Part shown: piece by piece, positions 4,825 through 6,337 of the stretch
Layout of the letters: each line of letters opens with the position of its first letter
Numbering within the stretch: position 1 is the first letter of the stretch
Assembly: GCA_902493835.1 (NCBI GenBank)
Contig: CABURG010000102.1
Coordinates: 1 to 6,337 of the forward strand
Source: an uncultured Collinsella sp.
Lineage (GTDB): Bacteria; Actinomycetota; Coriobacteriia; Coriobacteriales; Coriobacteriaceae
Reading direction: 5' to 3'
Length of the DNA: 6,337 bases
Made by a program: the position numbers and the translations under genes
The notes under the pieces: generated by a model
Seen by the model: only the letters and a program-made list of their open reading frames with translations
Told to the model about the DNA's origin: nothing
Database searches by the model: none

Positions 4825-5118
4825 ACAAAGTCCTTTCGAATCGCGACGGGCACGCCCGCCGACTGCGCGTATCCAACTTCACGCGCCAAAAGCTGAAATG
4901 CAACTTTAGCGGGTTCAAGTGAAAAATAAAGACCGCACCAGGCGAACGGCGCAACGTCATTCGGCGAAGGGAATGTCAAGCGTAAACTGAATTTAGAGGA
5001 CGAATTTTTGCTATCCAAGCGAGTCATCGAACACGTTTTGAAACTTTGCTGCGGGGCGCGGGATGTCGGCGCGAGACTTTATCATAGGGTGACAAACAAC
5101 GATGAGGAGCACATGCCT
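4825..5118. promoter_or_regulatory. Divergent intergenic region
   Basis: These 294 bases separate the starts of the SDR (minus) and the coiled-coil gene (plus) and must hold both promoters. For the plus gene TATCAT (5080-5085) is a plausible -10 box about 33 bp before the ATG, without a clear -35 box. For the SDR no convincing promoter pair was found. A 6-bp inverted repeat GCGCGT / ACGCGC (4865-4870 and 4881-4886), about 40 bp upstream of the SDR start, could be an operator, but is weak. No coding sequence or RNA gene is seen here. Confidence 0.45.
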
Positions 5119-6337
5119 ATGACAGACGAGCTGGACCCCCAGACTCAACAGCATATTGATGATTCAGCAGACGTCGCCGTAGATACTGACGCTGCGACCT
5201 GCGATAGTATCGACATCGACGACCCCATCTTGGACGAAAGCGCTACGGCGGAAACCCCCGAAACAGAAAACGCCGATGAGCAAAACGACGATGCGCCCGC
5301 TCAGGACGACGCCCCGCAAGCAGCGGGCCCCATCGAGGTATCTTCGGAAGAAGAGCTCGATGCCGTCATGGACTCCATGATGGATGCTGTCAAAGCGATG
5401 AAAGACGCCGTCGCCGATGCCGATATTGATGCCGAGGAAGAGGAGGCCGCCGAGGCGGCCTCGACCTTTGTGCCCGGCGAGACTCCGGTTGCCGACCAGG
5501 GCAGCACCATGCCCTCGTTTCTGCAGCTCGAGCACCCCACGATTGGCGCCGATGCGGTCGATCCGCACGCAGCAGGCTTTTCTGTGGTCGAGGGCGGTAC
5601 CGGCAATATCGCCGCGCCGCAGGCTGCCGATGCGGACGCTGCCGACACCGCTCGCCCGACCGCCCCGCACTCCCCCGCCGCGAGCCGCGATCTGGGGACC
5701 GCTGTCTCGAACACTGCGAACGCCGTGGGCACCTTTATCGCCCAGGGTGCCTCGGCCATGCGCGAGATGAACGCCGCGAAAAAGGCACTTGCCGATGCCC
5801 GCGCCCACCTGGCCGAACTTGAGCAGCGCATTGCCGATCAGGCCGAGGAACTCGAGACGCGCCAGGATATCGCAGGCCGCTACGAGCAGATCGTCGCCGA
5901 CCAGCGTCAGGCGATCGCCACAGCGCAAAAGACCGCTGCGGCAGCCGAAATCGATCGCGATGTCCATGCTTCCAAAGTAGCAGAGCTCAAGGGTCAGCTC
6001 GAACAAATGAAGACAGAGGATGACGCGACCGAGCTCCGCCTGAAGGCCGCGCTCGATGCCGTGGAGGCCCGCGAGGCGAGCTCGCGCGAGACCGGCAACC
6101 GCCTCGTTCGCCGTCTTGAGGATTCCAAGCGCATCCGCGACAAGGTGCAGGCCGAGCGAGACGCCGGCATTGCCGCCGCACAACAAACCGTCGACGCCAC
6201 GCGCGCCCAGCTCGAGACACTGCGTCATGAGTATGCCGAGCTGCAACGCAATCCCTCGGCAAATCCCGCCAACTATACGGTGCGCACCAGCGAGCTCTCG
6301 ATGCAGATCTCCGACACGGCAGATGCCCTGCGTAAAG
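5119..6337 (+). CDS. Acidic, coiled-coil protein of unknown function, 3'-truncated
   Basis: One frame stays open from ATG 5119 to the window edge (406 codons, no stop), so the protein is longer than shown. I do not recognise a family. Residues 1 to about 115 are strongly acidic and low in hydrophobics (runs of D/E, for example SSEEELD and DAEEEEAAEAA), with no signal peptide. About 115-200 is an Ala/Pro/Asp-rich linker. From about 210 onward long helices rich in Ala, Glu, Gln, Arg and Leu look like coiled coil (AELEQRIADQAEEL, KVAELKGQLEQMK, RLVRRLEDSKRIRDKVQAER). A mildly apolar stretch around 195-215 (TAVSNTANAVGTFIAQGASAM) is too polar for a confident membrane span. GAGGAG at 5104-5109 sits 9 nt before ATG 5119. 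An in-frame ATG at 5113 is only 3 nt from it and so less likely. A scaffold or cell-envelope/division role is conceivable, but nothing here shows it. Confidence 0.8.
   Translation, partial: MTDELDPQTQQHIDDSADVAVDTDAATCDSIDIDDPILDESATAETPETENADEQNDDAPAQDDAPQAAGPIEVSSEEELDAVMDSMMDAVKAMKDAVADADIDAEEEEAAEAASTFVPGETPVADQGSTMPSFLQLEHPTIGADAVDPHAAGFSVVEGGTGNIAAPQAADADAADTARPTAPHSPAASRDLGTAVSNTANAVGTFIAQGASAMREMNAAKKALADARAHLAELEQRIADQAEELETRQDIAGRYEQIVADQRQAIATAQKTAAAAEIDRDVHASKVAELKGQLEQMKTEDDATELRLKAALDAVEAREASSRETGNRLVRRLEDSKRIRDKVQAERDAGIAAAQQTVDATRAQLETLRHEYAELQRNPSANPANYTVRTSELSMQISDTADALRK

Noticed and set aside
4141..4896. A 251-codon + strand frame over the SDR gene
   Set aside because: Shadow of an SDR with complete catalytic residues on the other strand.
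4974..4979. Consensus TTGACA -35 box (minus strand) for the SDR
   Set aside because: No acceptable -10 hexamer occurs 16-18 bp downstream, so a promoter cannot be supported from this box alone.
4797..5027. A 76-codon - strand frame upstream of the SDR
   Set aside because: It overlaps the SDR start in another frame, has no recognisable similarity and covers the expected promoter region.
5164..6246. A 360-codon open frame on the - strand
   Set aside because: It is antisense to the coiled-coil gene, whose frame has a ribosome site and a sensible heptad pattern. The antisense product is Gly/Leu/Arg-rich shadow sequence.

Overview
The window looks like chromosome of a high-GC gut actinobacterium of the Coriobacteriia, most like Collinsella. 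This rests on the GC-rich codon usage, strong AGGAGG-type ribosome sites, and the particular versions of the genes: a DegV protein, a LOG-family protein, Tgt, and a bile-acid-type short-chain dehydrogenase. The genus is an inference, because no rRNA or marker gene is present.

Layout. (1) 1-654, + strand: the 3' part of a DegV-family (fatty-acid-binding) gene. (2) 655-747: a convergent gap holding a 17-bp imperfect palindrome. (3) 748-1358, - strand: a two-gene RelB/DinJ-YafQ type II toxin-antitoxin operon, clearly AT-richer than its neighbours. Upstream of it lies a perfect 16-bp-arm operator-like palindrome. (4) 1472-2230, - strand: a LOG/TIGR00730 Rossmann-fold protein. (5) 2442-3581, - strand: tgt, tRNA-guanine transglycosylase, with a perfect TATAAT box upstream and an intrinsic terminator downstream. 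(6) 3582-4023: a 442-bp gene-free stretch packed with palindromes and a 17-bp tandem duplication. (7) 4024-4824, - strand: an SDR resembling bacterial 12-alpha-hydroxysteroid dehydrogenases. (8) 4825-5118: a divergent promoter region. (9) 5119 to the window end, + strand: the N-terminal 406 codons of an acidic, then coiled-coil protein of unknown function.

Apart from the toxin-antitoxin pair, the genes look like independent transcription units separated by hairpins, and no multi-gene pathway is visible. The points most worth following up are the probable bile-acid 12-alpha-HSDH and the cluster of palindromic, possibly mobile non-coding repeats beside it. I found no CRISPR array, tRNA, rRNA, transposase or phage gene, and no clear novel multi-gene system.
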